Assembly: GCA_913047775.1 (NCBI GenBank)
Contig: CAJWUE010000001.1
Location: 1-64,000, forward strand
From: GCA-002731945 sp913047775
Lineage (GTDB): Bacteria; Pseudomonadota; Alphaproteobacteria; MED-G09
DNA: 64,000 nt
Direction of reading: 5' to 3'
Shown: piece by piece, positions 27,523 to 36,440 of the stretch
How positions within the stretch are numbered: position 1 is the first letter of the stretch
How the letters are laid out: the number at the start of each line of letters is the position of its first letter
Position numbers and translations under genes: made by a program
The notes under the pieces: generated by a model
Told to the model about the DNA's origin: nothing
Seen by the model: only the letters and a program-made list of their open reading frames with translations
Databases searched by the model: none

Positions 27523-28922
27523 TTATTTAACCCGGTATATTTACTTACAAACTCATGTGCCATTTTTGAAATATTGCCAGCACCCATAAAAACCACTAGA
27601 TCTTTTTTTCTTAAGTTATTGATTAAAAAATTTTCTAATTCTTCCGCATTCTGGCAGTAATAAATGTTCTTCTTTCCATTTTTTTTAATTGATTCTGCCA
27701 AATATTTAGAATTATATCTGCCAATGGTTTTTTCTCCAGCTGCATAGACTGGTAAAAATAAAGTAATGTTTGACTTATCAAAACTATTGCAAAACTGGGT
27801 AAATGTATTTTTTAATCTTGAATAACGATGAGGTTGTACAATTGATATAATCCTCTTTTTTTTCAAAATTTTTAACGCTGAAAGTGTCGCTTTTATTTCC
27901 GTAGGGTGATGAGCATAATCATCATAAAAAGATACACCGTTCACATTATTGATAAAACTCAAACGTCTTTTAACGCCTTTAAAGTTCTTAAGCCCTATCT
28001 TAATATTCTGAAAGTCAACACCGAGATTACTGGTAACAGTAATAGCTGATAAAGCATTGTTAATATTATGTTTCCCGTGGATCGGTACAAAAAAATTTTT
28101 CACTTCTCTTTTAGAAGTATTATTATATTTTAATTGAATATCGAATTTTGTACCGGATTTGGTATTTCGAATATTTTTTGCCATGATATTAGCTTTTTTG
28201 TCATGTCCATAAAAAAATACCTTTGATACCTTTGACTTTTTTGCAAGCTTGTAGGCTCTTTGATCATCAGAACAAACAGCAACAAAACCAAAAATAGAAA
28301 TATTATTTATATATTTTTCGAATGCCAAATTCAAAGACTTCATATTCCCATAGAAATCCAAATGCTCATTATCAATAGATGTAATAACTCCACAAAAAGA
28401 AGGAAGTTCTATAAAACTTCCATCGGACTCATCTGTTTCAACAATCATCCATTCATCTGAACCTAGTTTTGTGTTTGATCCAAATGAATTGATTATTCCT
28501 CCGTTTATCACCGTGGGGTCAAAATGTGATGAATAAAATATGTCTGATATTATTGACGTAGTAGAAGTTTTTCCATGACTTCCTGCAATAGTAATTGTCT
28601 TTTTCATTCTCATTAACTCAGCTAACATTTTTGAACGACTTATTACAGGAATAGCTAAATCATTTGCAGAAATTATTTCAGAATTTCTTTTCGAAACAGC
28701 AGAGGAATAGACTAATAATGATGAACCCTTGACGTTAGAAGGATCGTGACCAATATAAACATTGATACCAATTTTTCTTAATCTTCTTACATTGGAACTT
28801 TCATTTAAATCCGAACCGTAAACTTTGTATCCAAGGTTATGAAGAATTTCGGCAATACCACTCATCCCAATACCACCTATTCCTACCAAAAAAATCTTAT
28901 CGTTCTTCTTGATTATTTCCAC
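27519..28922 (-). CDS. murC: UDP-N-acetylmuramate--L-alanine ligase
   Basis: A 467-residue Mur ligase that adds L-Ala to UDP-MurNAc. The N-terminal Rossmann domain reads IFLVGIGGIGMSGIAEILHNLGY. The ATP P-loop is AGSHGKTSTTS. The central motif VETDESDGSF and FYDDYAHHPTEIKATL mark MurC specifically. It overlaps murG by 10 bp at its start and murB by 4 bp at its end. Confidence 0.95.
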   Translation of the reverse strand: MEIIKKNDKIFLVGIGGIGMSGIAEILHNLGYKVYGSDLNESSNVRRLRKIGINVYIGHDPSNVKGSSLLVYSSAVSKRNSEIISANDLAIPVISRSKMLAELMRMKKTITIAGSHGKTSTTSIISDIFYSSHFDPTVINGGIINSFGSNTKLGSDEWMIVETDESDGSFIELPSFCGVITSIDNEHLDFYGNMKSLNLAFEKYINNISIFGFVAVCSDDQRAYKLAKKSKVSKVFFYGHDKKANIMAKNIRNTKSGTKFDIQLKYNNTSKREVKNFFVPIHGKHNINNALSAITVTSNLGVDFQNIKIGLKNFKGVKRRLSFINNVNGVSFYDDYAHHPTEIKATLSALKILKKKRIISIVQPHRYSRLKNTFTQFCNSFDKSNITLFLPVYAAGEKTIGRYNSKYLAESIKKNGKKNIYYCQNAEELENFLINNLRKKDLVVFMGAGNISKMAHEFVSKYTGLNK

Positions 28923-30031
28923 ACTAATTTTCCAGTTAAGAGATTTTCTATAAAATCGACTATATTTTTAGATCCACCCCCTTTAGAAGCAGCTTTAGCA
29001 TTATTAGCTATCTTTAATAACTCTGATGGAGAGGAAATTAGGTCAAAAATCTTATCTGATAAAATTTCTTCGTTAATATCCGACTGATGATAGACAATGG
29101 CCCCATTTAATGAATCCAAAACTTTTGCATTATACTCCTGATCTCCATCAATTGAAGATGGTAAAGGTATTAATATTCCAGGCCTTCCTAACAACGATAG
29201 TTCGCTTATTGTAGAGGCTCCTGATCTTGATATAACCAAGTGAGAATTTCTTAATCTTTTTGGTAGATCATAAAAAAAATCATTCACTTCGGCCTTAATA
29301 CCAATAGAAATATATAAATCCTTAACAGAATTTATTTCTTCAGTTCTGGATTGATGCATAATATTAAGCTTTTTTCTATAATTGTCGGGTAACTTACTTA
29401 AGGCTCTGGGAATTAATTTTGAAAAAAAACTAGCTCCCTGGCTTCCACCAAAGACTAAAATATTAAATATTTTACCATTATAAGCTATGTAGGGGTTAAT
29501 CTCATTAGTGACTTCATCTCTTATTGGATTGCCCGAAAAACAAGATTTCTTTTTTACCTTTTCTGGGAGGTTATATATGTCTTTAAATCCTTTTGTCAGT
29601 CCGTTGGTAAAATTAGAAAGGAATAAATTGGCCCTACCCATAATAGAGTTTTGCTCGTGAATTATAATTTTTAGACCACAAATTTTTGCCGCTAAAAGAG
29701 GTGGAACTGTTGGGTATCCACCAAAACCTACCGCTAAAGAAGGTTTATAATATGTTATCCAGTAAATAGATATTACTAATCCATAAAGAAGTTTTATCAA
29801 AATATATGGCCAATAAATTATATTCTTTTTACTAAAGGTAGCTGATAAAATAAATTTAGTTTGATCAACAAAAAAATTATCTAGTAACCCTTCTATACGG
29901 CGATCAGTAAAAAGAATAACCTTATACCCTCTTCTCTTTAATTCTTCTGATGTCCCTTTTGCAGAGTAAAGATGGCCACCCGTACCTCCAGCAGCTAACA
30001 AAACACATTTATCTTTGGCCTTTACATGCAT
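28913..30031 (-). CDS. murG: Lipid II synthase: UDP-GlcNAc:lipid I GlcNAc transferase
   Basis: A 372-residue GT-B glycosyltransferase that adds GlcNAc to lipid I at the inner face of the cytoplasmic membrane. Signature loops are AAGGTGGHLYSA at the N-terminus, GFGGYPTVPPLLAA, HEQNSIMGRAN, LVFGGSQGASFFS and the UDP-binding SRSGASTISELSLLGRPGILIPLP. A hydrophobic patch (YWPYILIKLLYGLVISIYWI) fits the membrane-association site. It lies 3 bp after ftsW. Confidence 0.95.
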   Translation of the reverse strand: MHVKAKDKCVLLAAGGTGGHLYSAKGTSEELKRRGYKVILFTDRRIEGLLDNFFVDQTKFILSATFSKKNIIYWPYILIKLLYGLVISIYWITYYKPSLAVGFGGYPTVPPLLAAKICGLKIIIHEQNSIMGRANLFLSNFTNGLTKGFKDIYNLPEKVKKKSCFSGNPIRDEVTNEINPYIAYNGKIFNILVFGGSQGASFFSKLIPRALSKLPDNYRKKLNIMHQSRTEEINSVKDLYISIGIKAEVNDFFYDLPKRLRNSHLVISRSGASTISELSLLGRPGILIPLPSSIDGDQEYNAKVLDSLNGAIVYHQSDINEEILSDKIFDLISSPSELLKIANNAKAASKGGGSKNIVDFIENLLTGKLVWK

Positions 30032-30034
30032 GGA

Positions 30035-31210
30035 TCAAACCATAGTTTCATATTTAATAAGGTCTTTAGATTTGCTTATTGAAGGAGAGGTTTTTCTAGT
30101 TATAGCCAGAAACATACCCATAGTAATACCCATTGAAACCATTGAAGAACCTCCATACGAGATAAAAGGTAAAGTCATCCCTTTAGCAGGAACAAGACTC
30201 AAATTTACTGCTATATGGATTAAAGTCTGAAGCCCAAAAAGCAATAGTAAGCCTGCAGATGCAAGTTGTTTGAAATAATTATGTTGGATTAATACCTTAG
30301 AAAACCCTCGAAAAACTAATGCGCAATAAAGTATCATTATTGGCAAAGTAACAATTAGTCCATTTTCTTCGGCAATGGCTGCAAAAATGAAATCTGTATA
30401 GGCATCGGGAAGATCATATTTAACCCAACTTTCACCTATACCTTTCCCAAATATTTTTCCATTCTCAATGGCATCAATAGCAGCTTGTGTTTGAGTTAAT
30501 TTACTATCAACTTTTCCTGACCCAAACCATATTTCTAACCAACTATCAACTCTTAGAGCAAAGTGAGAAAAATTTAGATAAAAGATTACGAAAGAAAAAA
30601 GGCCTAAAACAAATATTGGAGCTATGATTGTCCAAGATAGGCCTTGAAGAAAAATAATTCCGAGTAAAGTCAAAAACAGAAGGATTGTTTGGCCAAGATC
30701 AGGTTGAGATAACAATAATAATGATATTATTAAGAATAAAATTATAGGTAACCACCACAACATTTTATCTTTTTCAATTTTTGCTCTGGTATAAAACCAT
30801 GCTGAAAGAACTACAAATGCAGGTTTTAAAAACTCTGAAGGCTGAACAGTTGTATATCCCCATAACGACAACCATCTAGAAGATCCGCCACTATTAACGC
30901 CTATAAATAATGTCAATAAAAGCCCTAAAATTCCAAAAAAGAACATAATTAATGATAATTTTCTTGTAAAACTTTCTGAAAGAATTGAAACCAAAAACAT
31001 TAAAGATAAAGAAACAAAAAGATAAATTGTCTGTCTCATCAAAAAATAATATTTATCGGTATTAAGATCATCCGCTTCGACAGGGCTAATGGCTAAAGAA
31101 AAATACAGTCCTATCATGCCAAGAAAAATGACTCCAAAAAGAAACAATCTATCTACAGTAAACCACCATTCACCGATCAAGCCACTATTAGTTCTGGATA
31201 TTCTTAACAT
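30035..31210 (-). CDS. ftsW: Septal peptidoglycan polymerase FtsW (SEDS family)
   Basis: A 391-residue polytopic SEDS glycosyltransferase with about ten transmembrane segments. It polymerises lipid II at the septum together with FtsI. Recognisable motifs are GGSSRWLSLWGYTTVQPSEFLKPAFVV, LSQPDLGQTILL, and the C-terminal PAKGMTLPFISYGGSSMVSMGI, which is diagnostic of FtsW/RodA; dcw location makes it FtsW. It overlaps murD by 7 bp. Confidence 0.95.
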   Translation of the reverse strand: MLRISRTNSGLIGEWWFTVDRLFLFGVIFLGMIGLYFSLAISPVEADDLNTDKYYFLMRQTIYLFVSLSLMFLVSILSESFTRKLSLIMFFFGILGLLLTLFIGVNSGGSSRWLSLWGYTTVQPSEFLKPAFVVLSAWFYTRAKIEKDKMLWWLPIILFLIISLLLLSQPDLGQTILLFLTLLGIIFLQGLSWTIIAPIFVLGLFSFVIFYLNFSHFALRVDSWLEIWFGSGKVDSKLTQTQAAIDAIENGKIFGKGIGESWVKYDLPDAYTDFIFAAIAEENGLIVTLPIMILYCALVFRGFSKVLIQHNYFKQLASAGLLLLFGLQTLIHIAVNLSLVPAKGMTLPFISYGGSSMVSMGITMGMFLAITRKTSPSISKSKDLIKYETMV

Positions 31211-32511
31211 TTTGACACCAAAGATAAAACTGCCTCACTAAAAACCTCTCCCCTATGAATATAATCATGAAACTCATCTTGAGAACTACAGCCAGGAGAT
31301 AACAACACACATCCACAACCAAATTTTTTTGCACTTTTAAAAGCTGATTGAGTAGCCTTTTCAATATTTTCAGAAATCTCATAATCTACATTTTTTGGGA
31401 CAATTTCTGATAAAATTTTTGAAGAGCTTCCAATAAAAAAAGCCTTCCTAATATTTTTAGATCTAAAATTGATTTTCGATAAATTATTTTCTTTGGATAA
31501 ACCCCCAACAATCAGAAAAATATTTTCGTAATTTCTTAAAGCAAAATTTGTTGCCTCAGGATTAGTTGACTTTGAATCGTTTACAAATTTAATGTTATTC
31601 TTTTCTAGAATTTTAATATGCCTATGCTCTAGATCTTTAAAAGAATTAAAACCCAAAAGAACTCGATTTCTCTTTATTCCAAATTCATTAGTTATTGATT
31701 TTACTACAGGATATAATTCGCTTATTAGGACTTTAAAAGAATTTTTTTTGAGATTATATTTTATTTCCGAATCTTCGATAATTATCTTCCGGGATGGTAT
31801 ATTAATTTTATTTATTAAATCACGGTAACTATCAATACTGTTTAGGATTGCTATATCTTTTTCTTTCTGATTCTTAAAAATTTCAAATTTTGTTTTTCTA
31901 TAAAATTCATGCGAAGGATACCTATCCATATGATCCTCAGAAATATTTAATAGAACCGCAATATCGGGTCTAAATTTTTTAATAGATTCTAATTGGAAAG
32001 ATGAAATTTCAATTATATATACAGTTTCATGTGTTCCAGGATTAATTGAAAGGATTGGTTTCCCAATATTTCCTGCTAACCTTGTCTCAAAACCTTCATT
32101 TATAAGTATTTCATTTAGCAGAGTGGCTGTTGATGATTTTCCATTCGTTCCGGTAATTGCAATAACCTTACCATAGGGAAATTCTGTTCCGTGGGCTTTG
32201 TGAAATAACTCTATATCTCCATAAATGGGTATTTTATTTTCGATACAAATTTTTATTGCTTCTGGAGTTTTACCATATCTTAATGGGACTCCGGGAGAAG
32301 GTATTAAAGCATACAAATCATTCCAAACCCAATTCGTAGGCTCTGTAAGCTTAAGACCTTTTGAAACAAGTTTTTCCCTTAAGGTTTGATCATCATCCCA
32401 TAGAAACAAATTTGCCCCACTTTGGCTTAAAGATTCATAGACTGCTAGACCAGTTTTTTGTAATCCATAAATAGCTACATTTTTTGAATCGAATTCATTC
32501 AATATTATCAT
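31204..32511 (-). CDS. murD: UDP-N-acetylmuramoyl-L-alanine--D-glutamate ligase
   Basis: A Mur ligase that adds D-Glu to UDP-MurNAc-L-Ala. Motifs are VAIYGLQKTGLAVYESL at the N-terminus, the P-loop AITGTNGKSSTA, EISSFQLESI, LNISEDHMDRYPSHEFY and NDSKSTNPEATNFAL. I place the start at the ATG at 32509-32511, which gives 435 residues, puts it 2 bp after the mraY stop and aligns with the family. The frame is open 20 codons further, to 32571, inside mraY, but that extension is not conserved. Confidence 0.94.
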   Translation of the reverse strand: MIILNEFDSKNVAIYGLQKTGLAVYESLSQSGANLFLWDDDQTLREKLVSKGLKLTEPTNWVWNDLYALIPSPGVPLRYGKTPEAIKICIENKIPIYGDIELFHKAHGTEFPYGKVIAITGTNGKSSTATLLNEILINEGFETRLAGNIGKPILSINPGTHETVYIIEISSFQLESIKKFRPDIAVLLNISEDHMDRYPSHEFYRKTKFEIFKNQKEKDIAILNSIDSYRDLINKINIPSRKIIIEDSEIKYNLKKNSFKVLISELYPVVKSITNEFGIKRNRVLLGFNSFKDLEHRHIKILEKNNIKFVNDSKSTNPEATNFALRNYENIFLIVGGLSKENNLSKINFRSKNIRKAFFIGSSSKILSEIVPKNVDYEISENIEKATQSAFKSAKKFGCGCVLLSPGCSSQDEFHDYIHRGEVFSEAVLSLVSKC

Positions 32512-32513
32512 GC

Positions 32514-33602
32514 TTATCTCAACTTCAAGGTTGAAAGACCTATTAAGGCTAATATAAAAGCTATTATCCAAAAGCGGATAACTATTGTTGGCTCAGACCA
32601 ACCTTTCTGCTCGAAATGGTGGTGTAGTGGAGCCATCATAAAAATTCTTCTACCAAATAGCCTAAATGAAATAACCTGAATAATGACAGAAAGTGCTTCA
32701 AAAACAAATAACCCGCCTATTATAAAGAGTACCAATTCATGCTTAGTAGCTATCGAAACTGATCCTAATAAAGCTCCTAGGGACAAGGACCCTGTATCAC
32801 CCATAAATATCATCGCCGGCGGAGCATTAAACCATAAAAAACCAAGCCCTGATCCCAATAAAGCACAACACAATATAGCTAATTCGCCAGTATTAGGTAT
32901 ATGAATAAGTCCTAGATATTGTGAAAATATAATATTTCCAGATAAGTAGGCAATTAAAGCAAAACTAGCAACGGCAATCATTACAGGAACAATTGCGAGC
33001 CCATCTAGCCCATCCGTTAAGTTTACAGCATTAGATGACCCAATAAGCACACAACTTGAAAAAATATAAAAGATTAAAAAACCACTTAATATAGGTCCAT
33101 CAATAAAGGGAGAAAAAATAGAAAATCTTATATTTTGAGGTAATGTTACAGAAAATAAATATAAGATAATTAAAGAAAGAAGAATTTGAAAAAATATCTT
33201 TTTTCGCCAAGAAATTCCAGAAGAACTTTGTTCAATAATTTTTTTATAATCATCAACGAAACCAATTAACCCAAAACCTAAGACAGAAATTAAGACTATC
33301 CATATATAATTATTAAATACATCAGCCCATAAAACGGTACTTAATACCAATGCGACAAGTATTAGTATCCCTCCCATTGAAGGTGTTCCTCTTTTTGAGA
33401 TTAAATGAGAGGGAGGACCATCGGATCTAATCGGCTGTCCTTCTCTTTGTTTTAATTTCATAAACCTGACAAATTTTGGTCCGATTAATAAAACTATTAG
33501 AAAAGATGTAATAATTGAACAACCTGCTCTAAAAGTTAAATAATTGAATAACCCTGACCCTGGAAAACTGAGGTCAAATGAATTTAAAAGATAAATAATC
33601 AT
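32514..33602 (-). CDS. mraY: Phospho-N-acetylmuramoyl-pentapeptide transferase
   Basis: A 362-residue integral membrane enzyme that links UDP-MurNAc-pentapeptide to undecaprenyl phosphate, making lipid I. About ten transmembrane segments are visible. The catalytic and substrate motifs are FVDDYKK, NAVNLTDGLDGLA, FMGDTGSLSLGA and MAPLHHHFEQKGWSE. Its ATG shares one base with the murF stop (TAATG), so the two are tightly coupled. Confidence 0.96.
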   Translation of the reverse strand: MIIYLLNSFDLSFPGSGLFNYLTFRAGCSIITSFLIVLLIGPKFVRFMKLKQREGQPIRSDGPPSHLISKRGTPSMGGILILVALVLSTVLWADVFNNYIWIVLISVLGFGLIGFVDDYKKIIEQSSSGISWRKKIFFQILLSLIILYLFSVTLPQNIRFSIFSPFIDGPILSGFLIFYIFSSCVLIGSSNAVNLTDGLDGLAIVPVMIAVASFALIAYLSGNIIFSQYLGLIHIPNTGELAILCCALLGSGLGFLWFNAPPAMIFMGDTGSLSLGALLGSVSIATKHELVLFIIGGLFVFEALSVIIQVISFRLFGRRIFMMAPLHHHFEQKGWSEPTIVIRFWIIAFILALIGLSTLKLR

Positions 33603-35005
33603 TAAGCAATTTTCCGAACCGGAAAATGAGAAAGTAAATTTTTGGCAATCTTATGTACATTACTAGAAGAAGATCCTTTTAAGAGAAGCAAATCTTCGTC
33701 ACGTATTAATTCTCCTAAATCTTCAATAAGGCTATCAGCTTCAGAATAATAAGAACCTTTTTTCTCTTCAATTATTTTTTCCCAAGTATATTTGATTTCC
33801 TTTCCACAGGCTAAAACATAATCAATAGATGAATTATTTATTTCTGAAGCAAGATTTTCATGGGCTTTTTGCGTTAATGTTCCTAATTCTAACATATCTC
33901 CGACGATCAAAACCTTCCGTTTAAAATCAAGATTATTAATTGAAGAGAAAGTTTGTATTGCAGCTGACATTGAATCCGGATTACTATTGTAGCTTTCGTC
34001 TATGATGGTAATTTTCTTGCCATAATATTCGCATATGTATCTTTTTCCTCTCCCCTCAATAAGCTCAAAACTCCCCATCTTCTTTAGAAAATTTTTAGGA
34101 TTATTTCCTAGTGATATACAAACTGAAGCTGCGGCTAAGCAATTCAAAGCCATATGCTTACCGATGAAAGGTAAATAAAAATTCATATTCTGATCTTTGT
34201 ATTTTGCATTTATCCGGCATTTATCGTTATTAAACTCATAATTAGAAAGTGAGAAATCTGCTTCTTTATTTTTTCCGAAGGTTAGGAAATCAATTTCCTT
34301 GTTCAGGCTCTCAAAATTGAAAGAAGGACTGGTAATTAAATCATAATTATAAATTAAATGTCCTTGATTTAATAATCCATCAGTTATAGAGGCCTTTTCT
34401 TTTTTTATCTCCTCTATGCTTTTGAAAAACTCAAAATGAGCTGTACCGACATTATTAATAACTGCAATATTGGGTTTAGTTATGTTAGATAAGTTACTTA
34501 TTTCTCCCATACGATTCATACCAATTTCAATAATAACGTATTGAGCATCTAAAGGAATTCTGGTGAGTGATAAAGGTACACCAATATGATTATTGTATGA
34601 ACTATGGGAAGAATAAACTTTACCATACTCACTTAAACCAAAGGCTATCATTTCCTTTAAAGTGGTCTTACCACTACTTCCTGTTACGGCTATAACCATA
34701 GCTTTAGTTCTATTTCTAGCATAGATACCTAGATTGGTAAGAGCCATTAGGACATCATCAACAAAAATTATCTTTTCATATGAAAATTTAGATGGTGCAT
34801 TGGAAATAACCACCTCAGCGCCTCTATCTAATGCTTCAGGAATAAAATCATGACCGTCATAATTCTTTCCATACAAAGCAAAAAATATATCTCCGGGATT
34901 CAATGTTCTGGAATCGATAGAAACTCCCGATGCATTCCAATTATCAGAACCATGTCCTTTTATTACACTTAAAACTTCTTTTCCGTTCCACAATGATTCT
35001 TTCAT
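33602..35005 (-). CDS. murF: UDP-MurNAc-tripeptide--D-alanyl-D-alanine ligase
   Basis: A 467-residue Mur ligase that adds the D-Ala-D-Ala dipeptide made by Ddl. Motifs are VSIDSRTLNPGDIFFALYGKNYDGHDFI, the P-loop VTGSSGKTTLKEM, EIGMNRMGEIS, NNVGTAHFEFF, and IIDESYNSNPDSM, which distinguishes MurF from other Mur ligases. It follows murE by 1 bp. Confidence 0.95.
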   Translation of the reverse strand: MKESLWNGKEVLSVIKGHGSDNWNASGVSIDSRTLNPGDIFFALYGKNYDGHDFIPEALDRGAEVVISNAPSKFSYEKIIFVDDVLMALTNLGIYARNRTKAMVIAVTGSSGKTTLKEMIAFGLSEYGKVYSSHSSYNNHIGVPLSLTRIPLDAQYVIIEIGMNRMGEISNLSNITKPNIAVINNVGTAHFEFFKSIEEIKKEKASITDGLLNQGHLIYNYDLITSPSFNFESLNKEIDFLTFGKNKEADFSLSNYEFNNDKCRINAKYKDQNMNFYLPFIGKHMALNCLAAASVCISLGNNPKNFLKKMGSFELIEGRGKRYICEYYGKKITIIDESYNSNPDSMSAAIQTFSSINNLDFKRKVLIVGDMLELGTLTQKAHENLASEINNSSIDYVLACGKEIKYTWEKIIEEKKGSYYSEADSLIEDLGELIRDEDLLLLKGSSSSNVHKIAKNLLSHFPVRKIA

Positions 35006-35006
35006 C

Positions 35007-36440
35007 TTATTTTCCTAGAATATTTCTAACAGTTTCTTGATCTGAAAAAGGTATTGTATCTTGACCTATGACTTGATATTTTTCGTGCCCTTTGCCGGCA
35101 ATAATTATAGAGTCTCCTTTTTTTCCAGTCTCAATTCCCTTTTTTATTGCTTCCGCTCTATCAGAAATCTCTAAAGCATCATTACAATTATTAATAATTT
35201 GACTTCTAATTTCTTCCGGATCTTCATTTCTTGGATTATCATCTGTAACTATTACAAAATCCGCATATTCTGAGGCTATTCCACCCATAACTGACCTTTT
35301 AAGTTTATCTCTCTCACCTCCACATCCAAAAACCAGAATTATATTATTCTCGGTAAGTTCCCTTAATGAAAAAATTGCGGCCGTTAGAGCTGCAGGGGTA
35401 TGTGCATAATCAACATATATTTTGGCTCCTTTGATATTTTTTCCACAGTACTCTAACCTTCCCGAAATTGGTTTAAGGTGTTGCATATTTTCAAAAACTC
35501 TTTCAGAAGGCTCGCCTGAAGCTATAGCTAAACCAACAGCACAAAGTATGTTCATCGCTTGAAAATATCCCTCTACTTTTAAGGGAATAGAAAATTGCCT
35601 TCCGCTGTACTGAAAAATAATATCCATTCCGTTCTCAGAAGGAGTAACTCTTCTTAAATTAAACGAATTAGCTGATTCTCCTATCTCTATCACTCCTCGT
35701 CCTGATTTCTTTACAATTGAGGATAATTCTCTTCCTGCTTCTGTATCGACGCATATAACCGCATAATTTTCTTTAGGAAGGATTTCAGTAAAGAGCCGCT
35801 TTTTGGCTATAAAATAGTCTTCCATATTTTTATGATAATCCAAGTGATCCTGACTAATGTTAGTAAAGCCTGCTGCCCTGACCTTAACACCATCAATTCT
35901 ATGTTGTGCGAGTCCATGACTAGAAGCCTCTAGAACCAAATGCGAGACTCCTGAATTATGAAGATCAGAAAGAGTTCTATGTAAAGCTACAGGGTCAGGG
36001 GTAGTATTATTAATATCTTTTATTTCTTCATTATTAATTACCCCTAGAGTCCCTATACTTGAAGAATTTTTGTTAAGTAGCTGCCATAATTGATGAAGAA
36101 AGTTAGTGGTTGAGGTTTTACCATTCGTTCCTGTCACTGCACAAATAATTTCAGGATATTTAGGGTATATTAAGGCAGAAATTTCGGACAAACGTTTTCT
36201 CGGATTATTATCTTTTATGAGAGCAATCTTCTCATCAAAATGTCCCTTAAAGCTTGATGATGCTACTATTGCCTTTGCGCCTTTTTCTATAGCTTCAGGA
36301 ATATAGTTTTCCCCTCTATCAACCTCCCCGTTTATTGCTACAAAAATAAAACCATCTTTAACCTCCCTACTATCACAGGTAACGCCCGTAATATTGAGAT
36401 CCGTTTTTTGTTTTTCATCTATTTTTTGAATGTTAATCAT
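35007..36440 (-). CDS. murE: UDP-MurNAc-L-Ala-D-Glu--meso-diaminopimelate ligase
   Basis: A 477-residue Mur ligase adding the third stem-peptide residue. The P-loop is AVTGTNGKTSTTNFLHQLW, followed by EASSHGLAQHRIDG and TNISQDHLDYHKNMEDYF. The specificity loop reads DDNPRNEDPEEI, the DNPR form that indicates meso-diaminopimelate rather than lysine. Its start overlaps the ftsI stop by 8 bp. Confidence 0.95.
   Translation of the reverse strand: MINIQKIDEKQKTDLNITGVTCDSREVKDGFIFVAINGEVDRGENYIPEAIEKGAKAIVASSSFKGHFDEKIALIKDNNPRKRLSEISALIYPKYPEIICAVTGTNGKTSTTNFLHQLWQLLNKNSSSIGTLGVINNEEIKDINNTTPDPVALHRTLSDLHNSGVSHLVLEASSHGLAQHRIDGVKVRAAGFTNISQDHLDYHKNMEDYFIAKKRLFTEILPKENYAVICVDTEAGRELSSIVKKSGRGVIEIGESANSFNLRRVTPSENGMDIIFQYSGRQFSIPLKVEGYFQAMNILCAVGLAIASGEPSERVFENMQHLKPISGRLEYCGKNIKGAKIYVDYAHTPAALTAAIFSLRELTENNIILVFGCGGERDKLKRSVMGGIASEYADFVIVTDDNPRNEDPEEIRSQIINNCNDALEISDRAEAIKKGIETGKKGDSIIIAGKGHEKYQVIGQDTIPFSDQETVRNILGK

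Noticed and set aside
32512..32571. Longer murD start reaching into mraY
   Set aside because: The additional 20 residues are unlike any MurD N-terminus and overlap mraY; the ATG at 32511 fits family and spacing.
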